64,000 nt of DNA from Antennarius striatus (GCF_040054535.1 NC_090789.1:5324197-5388196), one strand, 5' to 3'; counted from the stretch's first letter, positions 17,575 to 30,359 are shown. Translations and numbers: made by a program. Notes: a model not told the origin generated them from the letters alone.

Positions 17575-18060
17575 CATATATATATAAAAGAAAATTATAA
17601 TTACGTTATAAAATTATAATTATAGTATAATTGATAATTCAAACAAACGGGTTGTGTCGATACTATCTTTTTCCACAGGTTCATAGCCCTGATAAATTAT
17701 TTATTCTTGACCGGAAAACATCTGGCCTCTCCTCCAGTATAACCCCTTGTACTTCCAGTTTGCACAGACTGGACTCGGGTTAAGGATGCACTCAGAACTA
17801 AACTGGTGAATAAATTATCTTCCTAAGTGCTTTCCTCCGCCATGAGCTCTTCATTCATTGCGGCCAATGCCAGTCATTCCTGGGGCGCGTTGCAACTTGC
17901 TGGAGCGCACGTTGGAATGTAAACCTACCTCCACCCTTTGCTACGCAAATTACGGAGTGATTTTAACAACCAGTCAGGGTGGAGTTGCGCTTTTTACGTT
18001 GAAATGTCCACATCCTGCCCTCAGCAAAAAAAGGAGGAAAAGGATCAAGCGACAGGAGCA
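16407..18060. other. METTL24-like 3' UTR and intergenic sequence
   Basis: AT-rich sequence with several ATTAAA-type possible polyadenylation signals (for example near 16738 and 16825) and a (CA)n array at 17497-17561 that runs into a (TA)n stretch. No supported gene. GC content and CpG rise from about 17860 towards the wasf2 promoter. Confidence 0.5.
17497..17561. repeat. (CA)n microsatellite running into (TA)n
   Basis: About 65 bp of CA followed by TATATA-rich sequence to 17585. Confidence 0.96.
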
Positions 18061-18064
18061 GTAG

Positions 18065-18100
18065 CCAATGAGCATTGAGAAAGTAACTACTTCGACCAAT
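18065..18100 (+). promoter_or_regulatory. wasf2: Paired CCAAT boxes of the wasf2 promoter
   Basis: Two forward CCAAT motifs lie at 18065-18069 and 18096-18100, 31 bases apart. That is about three helical turns, a spacing typical of paired NF-Y sites in TATA-less housekeeping promoters. They sit just upstream of the inferred first exon, which ends in a GTAAGT donor at 18238. NF-Y binding is inferred. Confidence 0.55.
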
Positions 18101-19426
18101 CAAAAGTTGACAATCTCGGGACTTCAGTGGCAAGCTTCGTTCGATCGTAGACTGCGCCGTTGAACATTTCTTTTGGAAATTTTGAGACAGGACAACAACG
18201 TGACCATAAAGAGAGTTTAGGGTTTTCAATTTTAACGGTAAGTGAAGTACGTTTTACCAATATTTTTTACTTCAGAAAATGACGGTTGTAAACATACTTT
18301 TGATGGCTGTTCTTTGGAGATAAGAGGCGCTTACAAATTACTTCCTGCTATGACAAGGCCGAGATCCCAAGTTGCATTTTTAGCTAATTTTAGCTAATGT
18401 TTACGCACAAAAATTCTACATTTTTTCCTCTTCTCTTTTTTTTTTCTATCGCGGAAGAAGTTAGATATTAAAGAAATCATTGAACTTATCAGTAAAACCT
18501 TTTTTTTATTTTTTTTATTTCAGCTTAGCTCAACTGTCCAACGTATTTAACCGAACCGGATCGAATGGAAACAGCTGTAACGAGTTGGTTTTTGACAAAT
18601 TCTAACAGTTAGCCACATTAGCTTCGGTTTGAATGTACGCGTCAACTAGGTGGCTGTCAGCACAAGGGAAAGTGTAGACAGTTGAATCCAACCAGTAACA
18701 CTTGAACCATGATCTCACCTTTCTCTGAAACCCTAACCTAAGAAGGAACAACTTGTAATTAGGCAACCAAGCCAGGAAACACTGATCTGTAGGGTGAATT
18801 TACAGTAGGTTTAAAATCTACTGCCAAGTTCCGACTTACTGCTTTGTGTGGAGACTTTACCTTGACACACACTGGCTGTGATTTGATATTATGTTACAGA
18901 AATTATTATTTATTCCACCATGTTTTTCTTTCTTTATGTCAACTTGTGCAGTTTCATATCAACTAAGAGGATGTTGATGTCTGTTGGCCGAAGTTAACCT
19001 TTAGTTTTGCTTCTTCTTTACTTCAATGTGTAGGTGTCACATGAGCATATGACTTATTTAAGATGGAAGTAAAAATATAAAGTTTTTAAAGAAGATATTT
19101 AGTCCACTGTTGTCTCCAATAGCCAAAGTTATATCTTTAAACTTCTTTGTTTTCCAAATCCGAAAAAGAAACACATCTTCACAACTTAACAAGCTGGGAC
19201 GAGACATTACTTGGCACGTTTTGTTAAACAAATTGCCTAAAATGATCCATGAGTTATCAAAATTGATGTGTATTTCTTATTTATTAGTGGGTTTTTTTTA
19301 ACTCACTGGTATCACAAGTTTCATCACAATCCTGTCTTTATCTCCTTTCTCTATTTGTCCCTGGCCGAACTGAATCACTTTATCTTCCTCTTCAGGGTTG
19401 TGCCTCCCTACCCCCTACACCCCGCC

Positions 19427-22400
19427 ATGCCTCTGGTTACAAGAAATATAGAGCCACGACATATCTGTCGTGAAACCATCCCTCCCAACATCCGTAGTGA
19501 GCTGGAATGTGTCACCAACTTCAGCCTGGCCAACATCATCCGCCAGCTTGGCAGCCTCAGTGAGTGTTTTCTTTGTGTGGTCCGATGCCATTAAATGTCT
19601 TTCAAATATAATTTGATTGGTTAATAACACATGGTAAATGTGTTTCTGCAATCTATAAACATTCAATATGTCATACTTTACTGGTGTAAATCCTAATCTT
19701 GTGTGCAGGCCAGTATGCGGAGGATGTGTTTGGGGAGCTGTTTGTCCAGGCAGGAGCTTTTGCCACCCGAGTGAATACACTGGGAGAAAGAGTGGATCGT
19801 CTACAAGTTAAAGTCACTCAGCTGGACCCCAAAGAAGAAGAGGGTAAGTTTTGTTACATCCTGTGTTAACTTGGTTAGCGTCGGAGTAACTGCTTTGATT
19901 CAAAAGGGAAACTTTAACCAAGGCCGTTACATACTACAACATCACTCAACACCCCTGAATTCAAAGTTTTACCCTGACCTACTTGCATAGGTCAAAGATC
20001 GAAGCTAGTACTCTGACCAACTGTCATTGATCAAAGCACTAGCCTTGATCTGTGGTCTTACTCACACTAGCCTTCTCCCTCGTCTTTCTATCTTATCTGG
20101 TTCCTGAGTGTACAAAAGTTGAAAGTTGACCTTAACATAGCTTTCTCAAGGTCATCATCTCATTTTCATCCCCCTTTTCTGCCCGAGTAATGTGCTCTTT
20201 GTTTCATCCTTCTATCAGCAACGGTTCAGAAATATTTGGTGAACTAACGAACGAACACTGACAATTACAGTACATCACTGCTTTGAAGCGAGACGTAAAA
20301 AATAACACAAATGTTACAGTTTCAGTCTGTTTCTTAAAAACAGTTTCACAGTGACTCTAATTAACAATGACTATTAATGATCCTACGCAAAAAATTATTG
20401 TACTCTGGCATTGACGCTTAAACCTGAAAAATCAGATGGTTTCCAGGCTGCGTCCAAAACAGAATCTTGTAATCCCGAAGGTGTCACAAAACATATCGGC
20501 AAATCACCAATTAACACTAGCCCAAACTAACTATGCCAAAAAAAGTAATAATTACATTTCTGTTACATCTGTCGGTTTCTCTGTCAGTTTCTCTTCAGGC
20601 CATCACTACCCGTAAAGCCTTCCGTAGCAGTCTGACCCAAGATCAGCAGCTGTTCACTCGACCCTCTCTGCCGATGCCAATACAGGATACCTATGCCACA
20701 TGTAGTCCTCCACCACCACTCAACCACCTCAACCAATACCGGTAAGATCCTCCAAAAACACAGACTCACTGACACACTGAAAGTAAAGTAGACGGTCTCA
20801 TAATAAAGGTAAAGACCTCCACTTGTGAGTATATTTCTCATTCAGTCAAAGCAGCAAGGAACAAAGTTTGTGAGGAAATTGTAGTCATGTTTGATGCAAT
20901 GGATACCCACATTTAATAATTATGTTGGGAAATGATTTCCTACAGGGATGATGGAAGGGAAGCCCTGAAGTTTTACACCGATCCCTCATACTTCTTTGAC
21001 TTGTGGAAGGAGAAGATGCTGCAGGACACCAAGGATATCATGAAGGAGAAACGCAAGCACAGAGTGAGACACACAAAACTTAAACACCCCCAGACGCATT
21101 AAACAATTCACAAGACGTTTGAGTCAACATCAAACCAAAGCATTTATGTCTGATCCTCCATGACTTTGTTTGCTTCCTGATCAGAAAGAGAAGAAAGATC
21201 ACCTGAACCAACGCACCCTCAATCCACGAAAGATCAAGACCAGGAAGGAGGAGTGGGAGCGGCGTAAGATGGGGGAGGAGTTTGTGGTACCAAAGAGTGA
21301 TATGATGTAAGTTGGGTGTTTAAGTGAAGTTTGAAATAGGGGGTTGGCGTTGCATCATCCTAATTTTAACTAATACAGGATTAAACAAATGCAAGAATGA
21401 ATTCATCATTTCTCTGGAGTTGATGTAGAACAACATTGAGGCTGCTCACACTCTGAACTGTAGCGGTTGTGCTATTGGCCCATTCCATTGGCCCTCATGT
21501 TATCAGCCAGTCGGTACACAGTGATATGTGTGGTTTGTCCTGTCTGAAAATGTTCTCTGGGTGTAGCGCTGTAGTAAACACATGTGAGTCACACCATACC
21601 CTTGAGTTAATTTTGGATGTGATACATAAGGAGCACAAAAAGCATGAAAAACAATCTTAAAGTAAGAATAACACTGTTGCTGTTGTTAATTATTCTCGTA
21701 TTTTTTTAAAGAATTTAACAGAAAATTTGCACATTTTTCTGTATTTAAGCAATCAGAAATGACCATAACAAGGATAACGATCATAATTTTGTTATTTTAC
21801 TTCAGATTTTAGATTACATTCAGATTTTGCCAGATTTTGTAGTATTTTTTTAATAAACAAAACCATACTTCTGTTTAAGATGAGGGTTTTAATGCATTTT
21901 ATGTGTAATCCACCATAAAATTTTCTAGCCAAACTGAAATTTTTTTTGTCAGCTTAAGCCTTTTTCACCACCTGTGCCTGTATGTTTATTTCTGTATTTT
22001 TCTTTGAATACATTTGTGACACTTTCTCTAAACCCTGTGAAAGTAACTTCTCCCCAGGAAAGGGCCAGAACAGCCAGATCTGTAGATTTTTGGGCAGAGG
22101 TCACACATTTGTTCTAATTTGCTTTAAGGAATTCTTGTGAGGGTCTGAACGGCAGCATCGGGTCTGGAGAAGGTTTCAATTCTGAAAGCCTGGAGCTGAG
22201 CACCGGTTCCTATGCCTATGACCCCGGCTCCCCATTCTCTGCCCCTGGTCATGATGACTTCCTGCCTCCTCCACCCCCAGACATGACGTAAGTAGGGCGT
22301 TACACAAGCTTACACACACATTCTGCCAACACACTACTGCCCCCTGCCAACACTGTGTAGAACATGCAGCTGCACATGTACAGTAAAGCTGCACCCTCCA

Positions 22401-23323
22401 AGGATGATGTTTGAACATAAACTTGAATCAACTTTTGCAGCTGCAAAATAATGGAACCAAATTGATTGTTAAGTTTACCCTCATCTCTGACTTACAGGTA
22501 TAATGACGGACAGTATGGAGCTCCTTCCCCCAAGCGTGTTAGCATGTTGAGTCCAAGTCACCCACCTCCTGCTCCTCCAATGGCCTCTTCCCCACCCAGC
22601 TCTCGCCCCAACCTCGCACCTCCCCCCGCGCCACCTCCCCCTCCACCACTCTCTGGCTTTGGGGTTCCTCCACCTCTCTCTGGCTTTGACAACCCGCCTT
22701 CTCCTCCTCCGTTTTCCCCCTTTCCTTCCTATTCCTCTCCTGCTCCTGCTCCCCCTCCTCCGCCCATGATGTCCAGTGTTTCTCCTCCTCCTCCGCCACC
22801 GATGCCAGCAGGTGGCGGTCCACCTCCTCCACCTCCGCCTCCACCCCCTCCTGGCCCCCCACCCGCATCTGCCAACTCTGCTCTCCCTCCTGCCACTGGC
22901 GGCGTGGCACCTAGCTCTGCTCCCAAACCTCCGCCGGAGCCCGTTAGCGATGCCCGTAGTGACCTGCTGCAGGCCATCCGACAAGGTAACAGGAAATGCA
23001 TCCATATTAAGAAAACATTCGCTAGAATAAACCAAGTATAACATCCTAAAACAAATCTGTTTGCCCATATATTCAGTTACTTTTGTTTGAATTTAACACC
23101 ATTTTATAGTTCGAAACACCATGCACTCATTATCTGCTCACACTCACTGCTCCTCTCTGCACCAGGCACACACCTGCGTAAGGTGGAGGCGCAGCGTGAG
23201 CAGGAGAAGAGGGATCACTCTGGCAACGACGTGGCGGCCATCCTGTCCCGTCGTATCGCCGTGGAGTGTAGCGACAGCGACGACGACTCTTCGGAGTTTG
23301 ACGATGACGACTGGTCCGATTGA
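19427..23323 (+). CDS. wasf2: WAVE2, WASP-family verprolin-homologous protein 2
   Basis: Subunit of the WAVE regulatory complex; downstream of Rac it activates Arp2/3 to build branched actin at lamellipodia. Coding exons 19427-19559, 19709-19843, 20588-20741, 20946-21063, 21185-21306, 22129-22287, 22498-22985 and 23166-23323 join in frame to 488 residues (human 498). The N-terminal WAVE homology domain begins [16 protein letters not shown] and contains [17 protein letters not shown] and [20 protein letters not shown] (residues 1 to about 180). A basic stretch (KEKRKHRKEKKD) follows. Exon 8 encodes a long proline-rich region (about 280-425) with many P5-P9 runs. The C-terminus is a WCA module: WH2 ([13 protein letters not shown]), central helix and the acidic tail ending DDWSD. 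An untranslated first exon ends at 18237 and exon 2 starts at 19396. It is convergent with gpr3, as expected for the conserved neighbourhood. Confidence 0.97.
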
Positions 23324-25135
23324 TCTCAGCCTTTTATTTCTTTCTCTCTACCGCCTCCATGTCCTCTCAGCTGAAAGCGATGTTGGTGTAATTCCCTCGC
23401 ATTCTTCAGCGCCAGCCTATTGTGTCTGTCGGATTTCGTTGTATGCACACATAATCTGCACAAGTAAGCGATTATCAATCACGTTCTTCTACCCATTTTT
23501 AGATGTTCGTCCAAAACGACTAAAGATTGAGACAGAAGGTTGTCCCAAGTTACCTTTATGTTTATTAGATGAAAACACTGTTCTTGGTGTTATTGAGTGT
23601 TTTTGTCATACACATCTCTGTGCATCACAACTGTCTTTATGTTTGTGTCTAGATTCAAATGCTCAAAGTCTTATCTGCTTTAACATGTTAATGCAAGGGT
23701 AATATAGAGGGAACACACGCACACATTCCACACACAGTGTTTGTATATAAACCTGTACCACTGTGTATTTGCATATTTGTATCATGTAAAGTGTATTAAT
23801 CCAAAATTGTTTCATTTTACTAACTTTTTAGCATTTATTTTTAATTTAATGAGTAAGTAAAGCAAAGAGACAGAACAAAAACAGCTCCACAGTCTCTCAG
23901 GTGACCCAACTGGATGAGACAACATTGCATACAATCCATTATTATTGCTCCATCAAGAGCTGTCATTTAGGAGAACTAGGGTGAAGGTGTGTCACCTTTG
24001 ATGCAGGAGTGTGTGTGTATATAATCTCCAATATAAAGACTAAAAGCTTCAGGAGATGTTTTCCTCAATGGGCCAATGATGTAGAGTTTATATTACATAC
24101 TGCATTACGGAGTAGAGATAAATTGTTGTTTTAAATCCCTGCTATGTTTGTTCAATTGTCACTGTCGTTGTTATCATGGCAACAATTTTCTTGCAGACGA
24201 GATCTGGTTGTAGTTCGACAACAAATTCATGAATTAGTTATTCAGTGCGATAGAGGAAGTACTGGCTCATGGCAGACACCTGGAGTGTTAGATGAGATCA
24301 GCACACAGCATATGCAGACATTTAACACAGTAATCATCATTTTGAGTCTTGTAAAGGGGTGTGTGTGTTTCTGGAGATGAACAAAGCACCGATAATGTAA
24401 TCGGGCAGCTTTTTGGTGTTATTATTTGGCCCAATAAGTGCAAAGAACTCAGCTAAGGCTGCACAATATTTCGTTACAGCATCGACGTCACAATGTAATC
24501 GTGGTTAGTAGTCATATTCCTCCATGAATCGGTTAAATTTTATCAACCACTTAGCTTTACGAGGACTTTACTGCTCAATATAAGCAGTATTCTCATCGTT
24601 TATCACTGTCTATTAAGAATATATTATAACATCACTAGAAATGATAGATTAGATATAATTAACCACAAACACAACACAGAAGCCCATTTCTCAAGATTAA
24701 CTGTGTTTTCCCAAACACCTGTCCACCTGTTTCCACGCTTGGGTCAGAGTGACCTACAGGAAGCTTTAAGTGGAGGCAGAGGGTCAAACCAACCGCTAGA
24801 ATAAGGAGCGTGAGTCGTGTTTGTTAGAAGAGGATATACTGTTTCAGAACCAAAAGGACGATTGTGCATCTTTATGTGATTTCTCTGTACTTTTTAGATT
24901 GCAGAAATATTTTCAGTTCTTTTTTTTTATTTTTTTTTAACCATATCCTGCAACTGAAATGTTGGGGCAGGTTTATTTTAATTATCTGCAGCGTATTCCA
25001 AAATGTGGGACCACATTTTTAAGTGCCTTTTTTTTTTTTTTTTTTTAGCTTTAAAGCACAATTGTAAAGCATGTTTAGTCAAAATGTTGCTTCTCCTTTT
25101 GTTATTTCCCATATGATTATAGCTATTTCAATAAA
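23324..25135 (+). other. wasf2: wasf2 3' UTR
   Basis: No gene is seen. An AATAAA signal at 25130-25135 is a good candidate for the transcript end and would give a 3' UTR of about 1.8 kb. A remnant resembling a hAT-type transposon end lies near 24457. Confidence 0.5.
24457..24505. mobile_element. Possible hAT-type MITE remnant
   Basis: The segment starting GGCTGCACAATATTTCGTT resembles the terminal part of short hAT-like elements common in fish genomes. I do not see the other terminus, so this is only a fragment and the family call is weak. Confidence 0.3.
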
Positions 25136-26212
25136 GATGGAACAAATTGTGATGATTGTTAATTTTCACATTAAGATAATACAACGTGAGTGCTGTGATA
25201 TGTTAAATAACAAGTTCTGAAAAAATGAAAATGTCAAGCCTCTGCATAATATCTCTTTTATCTCTGACTCATCTGTTATGTCAGGGCCGGAGGCAGAGCC
25301 CAGTGCTGACTGTGTAAGGAGTGTGAAAATGAAGTGATGGGTAAAGTTCCGAAAATAAGTAGGAGGCGAGAAAAAAACCTCTTGCATAATCTCTACATCC
25401 TCATGCCGAGTCTGCTTTGAAGGCTTTAAAGGATGCAGTCGGTGCCAAAATGATAAGAAAGCAGAAATCTCTTAAGCCAGCAAATGATTCAGAATAAACG
25501 GATAGACGGCGGGCAGCGTGTGCCGCCTCTAGAGAGAGAGAGAGAGATGAATGCAAAAGAAGAGAGCTTATATCAAGTAGAAAAAAAGTATTTATTATTC
25601 ATCCGTATAAAATAATTCATTTCCAAAAGGCTGTGCAGCAGGAACATATGGTCAGTACCTTTCAAAGTGCCTTACAAGATGTGCAAAATAGAATCTCGGA
25701 GATATAGAACATTACGTCTTTAGGCATTCAAGTAAATAAAAGGGCTTTGGATCACGTGTGTAATTACACCGTGATAGGCTTACAGTTGAAAACCTGTCTC
25801 TCCCCTCATCTTAAAGTGCCGACAGGTTATTAAAAGAACGACTTATGACTGGGGACACGTAGTGCACCCCCGTGATTGTGTCAGTCTGTTGATCCAGGGG
25901 ATCTCCGATGGAGGGGATGAGGCACAGAGTACATACAAAACAGTATGTCTGATGTTCAGTCCCACCATGGCCGCCCGCCAGAACAGTTCAGAACATTCTG
26001 TTTCACAGAAGGACGTCGTCTCCAGGAGAAGTGCTGCTTGTCTGTGTGTGGGAGTGTGTGTGTGTGTGGGGGGGGGGTGTGTGTGTGCGAGACTTAATGC
26101 TCTGAATTCTTGATGACAGTCGATGCAGCGAGGCGTGTATCTTGGCACACTGCAGTGATATGTTTGGCATAGATCTTGTTGTAGTTGTTTGAGTCTGGTG
26201 AATTCTGGCAGT
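25136..26212 (-). other. gpr3: Gap between wasf2 and gpr3 ends; gpr3 3' UTR
   Basis: On the minus strand an AATAAA lies near 25588, a plausible end for a gpr3 3' UTR of about 0.6 kb. The two convergent genes would then be separated by roughly 0.4 kb. A GA run (about 25530-25547) and a mixed TG/G tract (26043-26088) are present. No other gene is seen. Confidence 0.45.
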
Positions 26213-27205
26213 CTACACATCAACAGGATAGTGTGCGTGTGTGTGTTGTGTGTGTCGGTGGGGGCAGCAGGCCTGGATCAGCACCTTGCGGATGTCTTTG
26301 TTTCTGAGACTGTAGAGGATGGGGTTCAGCAGCGAGCTGCCAGCTGCTGGCACCAAGGTGGCATAGGTGTACAGGGGGGGGCTGGACGCGTCTCCCAGCA
26401 GCCCCCAGAGAGAGAAGGGCATCCAGCAGCCCACAAACACACTGAGCACCAGGATCAGACGGGAGAAGCCCCGCCCGCTGCCATGTTTGCTTGCATATGA
26501 TTGTTTGGCTGGGAGAGAGTGCCTCTGGGTAGCGATGGCGTGGGCGTGCCGCCTCGCCACACGGCAGATCCCCGCATACAACTGCAGAGTTACCATGACA
26601 ACCACCAGGAAGCCACCACACAGCAGCGATAGGTACGTCCGGGTCAAAGGTCGTGCTACAGAACAAGAGTTGGGGTCACCCAGACAGTGCCATCCCATTG
26701 CAGGCCCCGCCCCGATCATACATGCGCTCACCCAGACGACCAATAGGAGGATAGCGGCTCTGCAACGGGATTGGCTTGACCCATAGGTGAGGGCGTGGCT
26801 TAAAGACAGGTATCGATCCAAAGCGACGCCCATCAGGCTACATAGAGAGGCAGTTAGTGATGTCACCAGAAGTCCTGAAGTCACCAATTCTGACCAATCG
26901 TTAGGCTTCACGCAAAACAGGAAGAGGAAATGCAGGACCAGAGTAACACCTGCTAGGAGATCAGCCAATCCGAGGCTCGCCAGCAGCAGGAAAACAGGGG
27001 CCCGAAGGGAGGGGGTGGCCAGAATGGTCGTGACCACGATGGCATTTTCAGTGGCAATGAGAGTTCCTGAAACACAAAGGGCAATACCCCACACCGTGAG
27101 GGGGGGCTCTTCATATGCAGGGGAGCTTTCCAACTGGCTGAGAGGGAAGAAGGGGTCTGCACCTGAGGACTCCTCCCAGCCCGGCTCAGAGGCGTTCAGG
27201 GCCAT
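26213..27205 (-). CDS. gpr3: G-protein-coupled receptor 3, constitutively Gs-coupled
   Basis: Class A receptor of the GPR3/6/12 group, which raises cAMP without added ligand and, in mammals, holds oocytes in meiotic arrest. A single coding exon of 330 residues, the same length as human GPR3. The frame is open further upstream, but ATG 27205 is chosen because a strong minus-strand acceptor (CCCCACTCTTAG) lies 28 bases upstream at 27235-27234, so earlier in-frame sequence is intronic. Visible features: N-glycosylation site NAS; seven hydrophobic segments; LLAGVTLVLHF in TM2; DRYLSL at the end of TM3; CWMPFSLWGLLGD in TM6; LYTYATLVPA and NPILYSLRNKD in TM7 (NPxxY); and a palmitoylatable CC near the end. 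The tail is His/Thr-rich and partly encoded by a CA-type repeat. It lies between wasf2 and cd164l2 as in human. Confidence 0.95.
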   Translation of the reverse strand: MALNASEPGWEESSGADPFFPLSQLESSPAYEEPPLTVWGIALCVSGTLIATENAIVVTTILATPSLRAPVFLLLASLGLADLLAGVTLVLHFLFLFCVKPNDWSELVTSGLLVTSLTASLCSLMGVALDRYLSLSHALTYGSSQSRCRAAILLLVVWVSACMIGAGPAMGWHCLGDPNSCSVARPLTRTYLSLLCGGFLVVVMVTLQLYAGICRVARRHAHAIATQRHSLPAKQSYASKHGSGRGFSRLILVLSVFVGCWMPFSLWGLLGDASSPPLYTYATLVPAAGSSLLNPILYSLRNKDIRKVLIQACCPHRHTQHTHAHYPVDV

Positions 27206-28119
27206 GGCAACGCAGCAGTCACGCCAACACAACCTAAGAGTGGGGAAAAAGGAAAGAAACATTAACTTCTGCTCTAATGGCTCATTAGTGTCCCCCCCCC
27301 CATCTGTCCATTATACATCCACTCCTCCATGCGTTGTGGGTTACAGCTGTGGAGCTGCTGCGTGATGGAAGTGACAGAACCAGACCCCGCGAGAAAATAC
27401 AATTTGACTGAGTGGATTAAATAAAATTACCGTGCCATGTACACGCTTACTTATTTGATTACATCCACAATGGAGGTCGTTTTTCACTGGTGTAAAATCA
27501 TTTGTTTGTTTGTTTGTTTGTTTGTTTGTTTGGTAAAAGATCACCTGAAGAGTATTTGACAGATTTTTTTATTTTTTTTAATAACCTTTCCATGTCTTTT
27601 CCTCCACACACGTGTAATTATTGTTTATATGATGAATGACGGTACTTGATCTACTAACACATTTCCATTTAAGTGAATTCCATTCTACGGTTATCCTCTT
27701 ATTACTGTTCAGGAACTTCAGGAACGCAAGGCAAACCTGGAACAGATAGTCCATGTTCTGTTCTGTGCCTCTAATCAGGAATACTGTACCGTGATGTTAA
27801 TTAGGCCACGTTTGAGCTATTTCAGGACTTTGCCTGTTAAGGTTGAGACTTGTCTGGAACCTTGTCTGCTTGTTCTTTTGCAAAAATATCGAAATGTTCT
27901 GTCTCATGGGGGGAAAAAAAGCAACTCGCTGATGTTATTTAAAGCAGATTCTCCATTTGATCATCCTCTGTGGAGTGGATATCCCGCATCCTCAGCGCGG
28001 AGGTCCTTGTTGTATAACACAAACTCAAAGGGCCACTGCACCACAGAGAATGTCCCCTCCAACACATGCGCGCACACATGAGCACGTACGCATGGGCATG
28101 GATGCATTTGATGTCTCAC
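27206..28119 (-). other. gpr3: gpr3 5' intron
   Basis: A minus-strand donor AAG|GTGAGA at 28119 and the acceptor at 27235-27234 define an intron of about 886 bp. It contains a (GTTT)8 microsatellite at 27501-27532. Human GPR3 likewise has a non-coding first exon. No other gene is seen. Confidence 0.55.
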
Positions 28120-28441
28120 CTTATGGAATCGATTCCGCGGTTTCTTTGCGGGAGGAACAAAAAAAGAGATTTGCGTCCTCCTCTTGGGATCTCCACCTGA
28201 TGGAGATGATGTCTGCCGGTGTCCGCCGCGGTGGTGGGTACGCGGTTAAATACAGGTAGTCCCCGTGCGTAACACCTCTCCCTGCGCCTGTCCTCATCCA
28301 AGAATGGCCAAAACTTTCCCCTTGGCGTTGCTTGAACCTCCTCTTCTTCTCTCTCCTCGGAGGCAGAATGGAGGTTCTTGCGAGGGAGCAGATCCACAAG
28401 AGAGCCTGCCTGACGTCATTGACCGGAGGGCTTGGACCAAT
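28120..28441 (-). promoter_or_regulatory. gpr3: Candidate gpr3 promoter and non-coding exon 1 (CRE, CCAAT, TATA-like)
   Basis: Read on the minus strand: an inverted CCAAT box (plus-strand ACCAAT 28436-28441), a perfect palindromic CRE TGACGTCA (28411-28418), a TATTTAA box (about 28245-28251), a CpG-rich body, then the exon 1 donor at 28119. A start about 30 bases past the TATA-like box would give an exon 1 of about 95 bases. The motifs are seen; their use is inferred. Confidence 0.5.
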
Positions 28442-28766
28442 GAGGTGCCGGCATTGAGGATGCGGGGAGAGTAAGAGAGGGGAGGATGGATGTGGAGTAA
28501 TTTCATTCACAAAAATGCGGCATATCTGGCGCCCCTCCCACTGCGGTTCGATGTTGCTCTCATTTCTGGTAAATAATATCCACCGCACACGTACGAGCAC
28601 TTTGTCCGCAACAATGAATGAGAGGAAATCGTCTTGTTGCGATAAATCGGTGTCAAGCTGTGGGGATGAAGCCCCGGGCGGGGTGCTGTCCACGGTGCTG
28701 AAAGAGCATCAGGATGACTCACGGGGAGGGGGGACCACTGATGTCTGGGGAGAAGACACTTCACAC

Positions 28767-28801
28767 CCATCCATCCATCCATCCATCCATCCATCCATCC
28801 A
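28767..28801. repeat. (CATC)n microsatellite next to a repeat fragment
   Basis: About nine CATC units. They are followed near 28890-28925 by GGAGTTTATTCCAGCTGACA, which resembles the 3' body of a dispersed fish repeat that often ends in such a tetranucleotide array. Confidence 0.8.
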
Positions 28802-30359
28802 ATAAATGCAAATACAGTATTTTGTATTTTTATTGTATTCTATTGTATTCTATTCTAATATATATTTTATTCTATTCCATTCTATTTTTGTGGCTGGAGT
28901 TTATTCCAGCTGACATTGGAAAAGAGACACGATGCATTTATGTATTTTTAGATTATAACAGTAACGTAATTATAAAAGCCCCGTGTTATTAGTTATTTAT
29001 ATTTTATTCAAATTACATAATAAGATTTACACATGCGATCTATAAAATCTAGATTTTTGAGAAAACTATGCTGACATATGCTTTATGATGGGCGGTGGGG
29101 TGTTTTTTTTTTTTTTTTTAAACAAAAGCATGAAACATTTTTTTTGCATGTACTGCATGTTTGAAAGGAAAACGGTCCTGCAGCATCATAATAGCAGACG
29201 CTTCATGGTTTTCCCGGTTTGATGGTAAGAGCTCAGCGGGAATACTGAAGACGTGTTCGAACGTATCGACGCGCTTGACCGAGGGGGGGGGGGGAGATCT
29301 CGTTCAGCTCGAGCCATATAAGGACATGCTTCCGGCTGACAAACTCCTCCTACGTCACCAAGAGGATGTGGAATACCAGATCTGTCAGTCTTCAAAGTAA
29401 ATCTCTGATAATTACCCGAAGACATAGTTTGTTATTTTTTCCACAGAAATAAATATATGTATTCAATCGATTACTATACTATATTAAACCATGTGTGACA
29501 AATATATATCCCACATAAAGAATATTATTCATGCAATCTACTCATGTGACCCTTCATGTCTAAAACACCAATTTCTTATGTCTTTGTCTTGGATGTATTT
29601 CATGCGTGAATATTAGTCACAGGTCTTTTCGTCTGTGGCTGTGAACTGCGCCGTTATTCCCTTTGTCGTGTCCGGTGGATGATATGCGAGCAGCGGCAGG
29701 AAATCTTAATAGGACTGCGGAATATGCCCCCCTTTGTGTTTCTTTCGCATGTTTTTGCCCCCCCCCCCCTGCAGAGCTACTGTAAAGGACAATGTGTGAG
29801 GACTCGAGATGTGGGAGCGGGTGAGCCGCGTTTGTGTGAGCGGAGGAGGTGATGGAGAGTCACTGAGGCTGTGTCGTGATTCTTGGAGGGCTTGTCCTCT
29901 GCTCCCATGACTCATTACCTCACCACAAAGTAACACTCTGAACGTCAAATCACTTGAACGTTCGTACGTACTGTTTAGTGTGTTTTAATGTGCGTGAGGG
30001 ATCACACTGATGAGTTTGCATCATGAAATCTTCCTTTTTATGGATGCGTAAAATCCACTTGAGTCCCTCTGAATCTTCTGTATCTCATTTACAAGCCTTG
30101 GTACAAGGTCCTTACCCCAGTCTTGCGCACATTGTCATTCATATTATGTATATGTGGTTTAAATTAGAATTTGGATCATAATCGATCCAGTCGCGCGTAA
30201 AGGTGGAACGTTATTACTTGTCAGTGTCTGGGTATGTTTTATTCAAATGGTCTAATATTATGTTTTGTGTGGAAAATGTCAGAAGAAAATTAAAACCTAC
30301 ATTCATCTATAGTAAATATATGATTTAACTGTATAACATAAACTCAAATCCGTGGGGGA

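Noticed and set aside
22481-23068. Long minus-strand frames over the wasf2 proline-rich exon
   Set aside because: Mirror translations of proline codons (Gly/Arg-rich) without family match; the plus strand is clearly WAVE2.
26367-27365. Plus-strand frames opposite gpr3
   Set aside because: No homology. The minus strand encodes a complete seven-helix receptor.
28116-28693. 190-codon minus-strand frame upstream of gpr3
   Set aside because: It crosses the inferred promoter and exon 1 donor, shows no recognisable domain, and its composition is that of GC-rich non-coding DNA.
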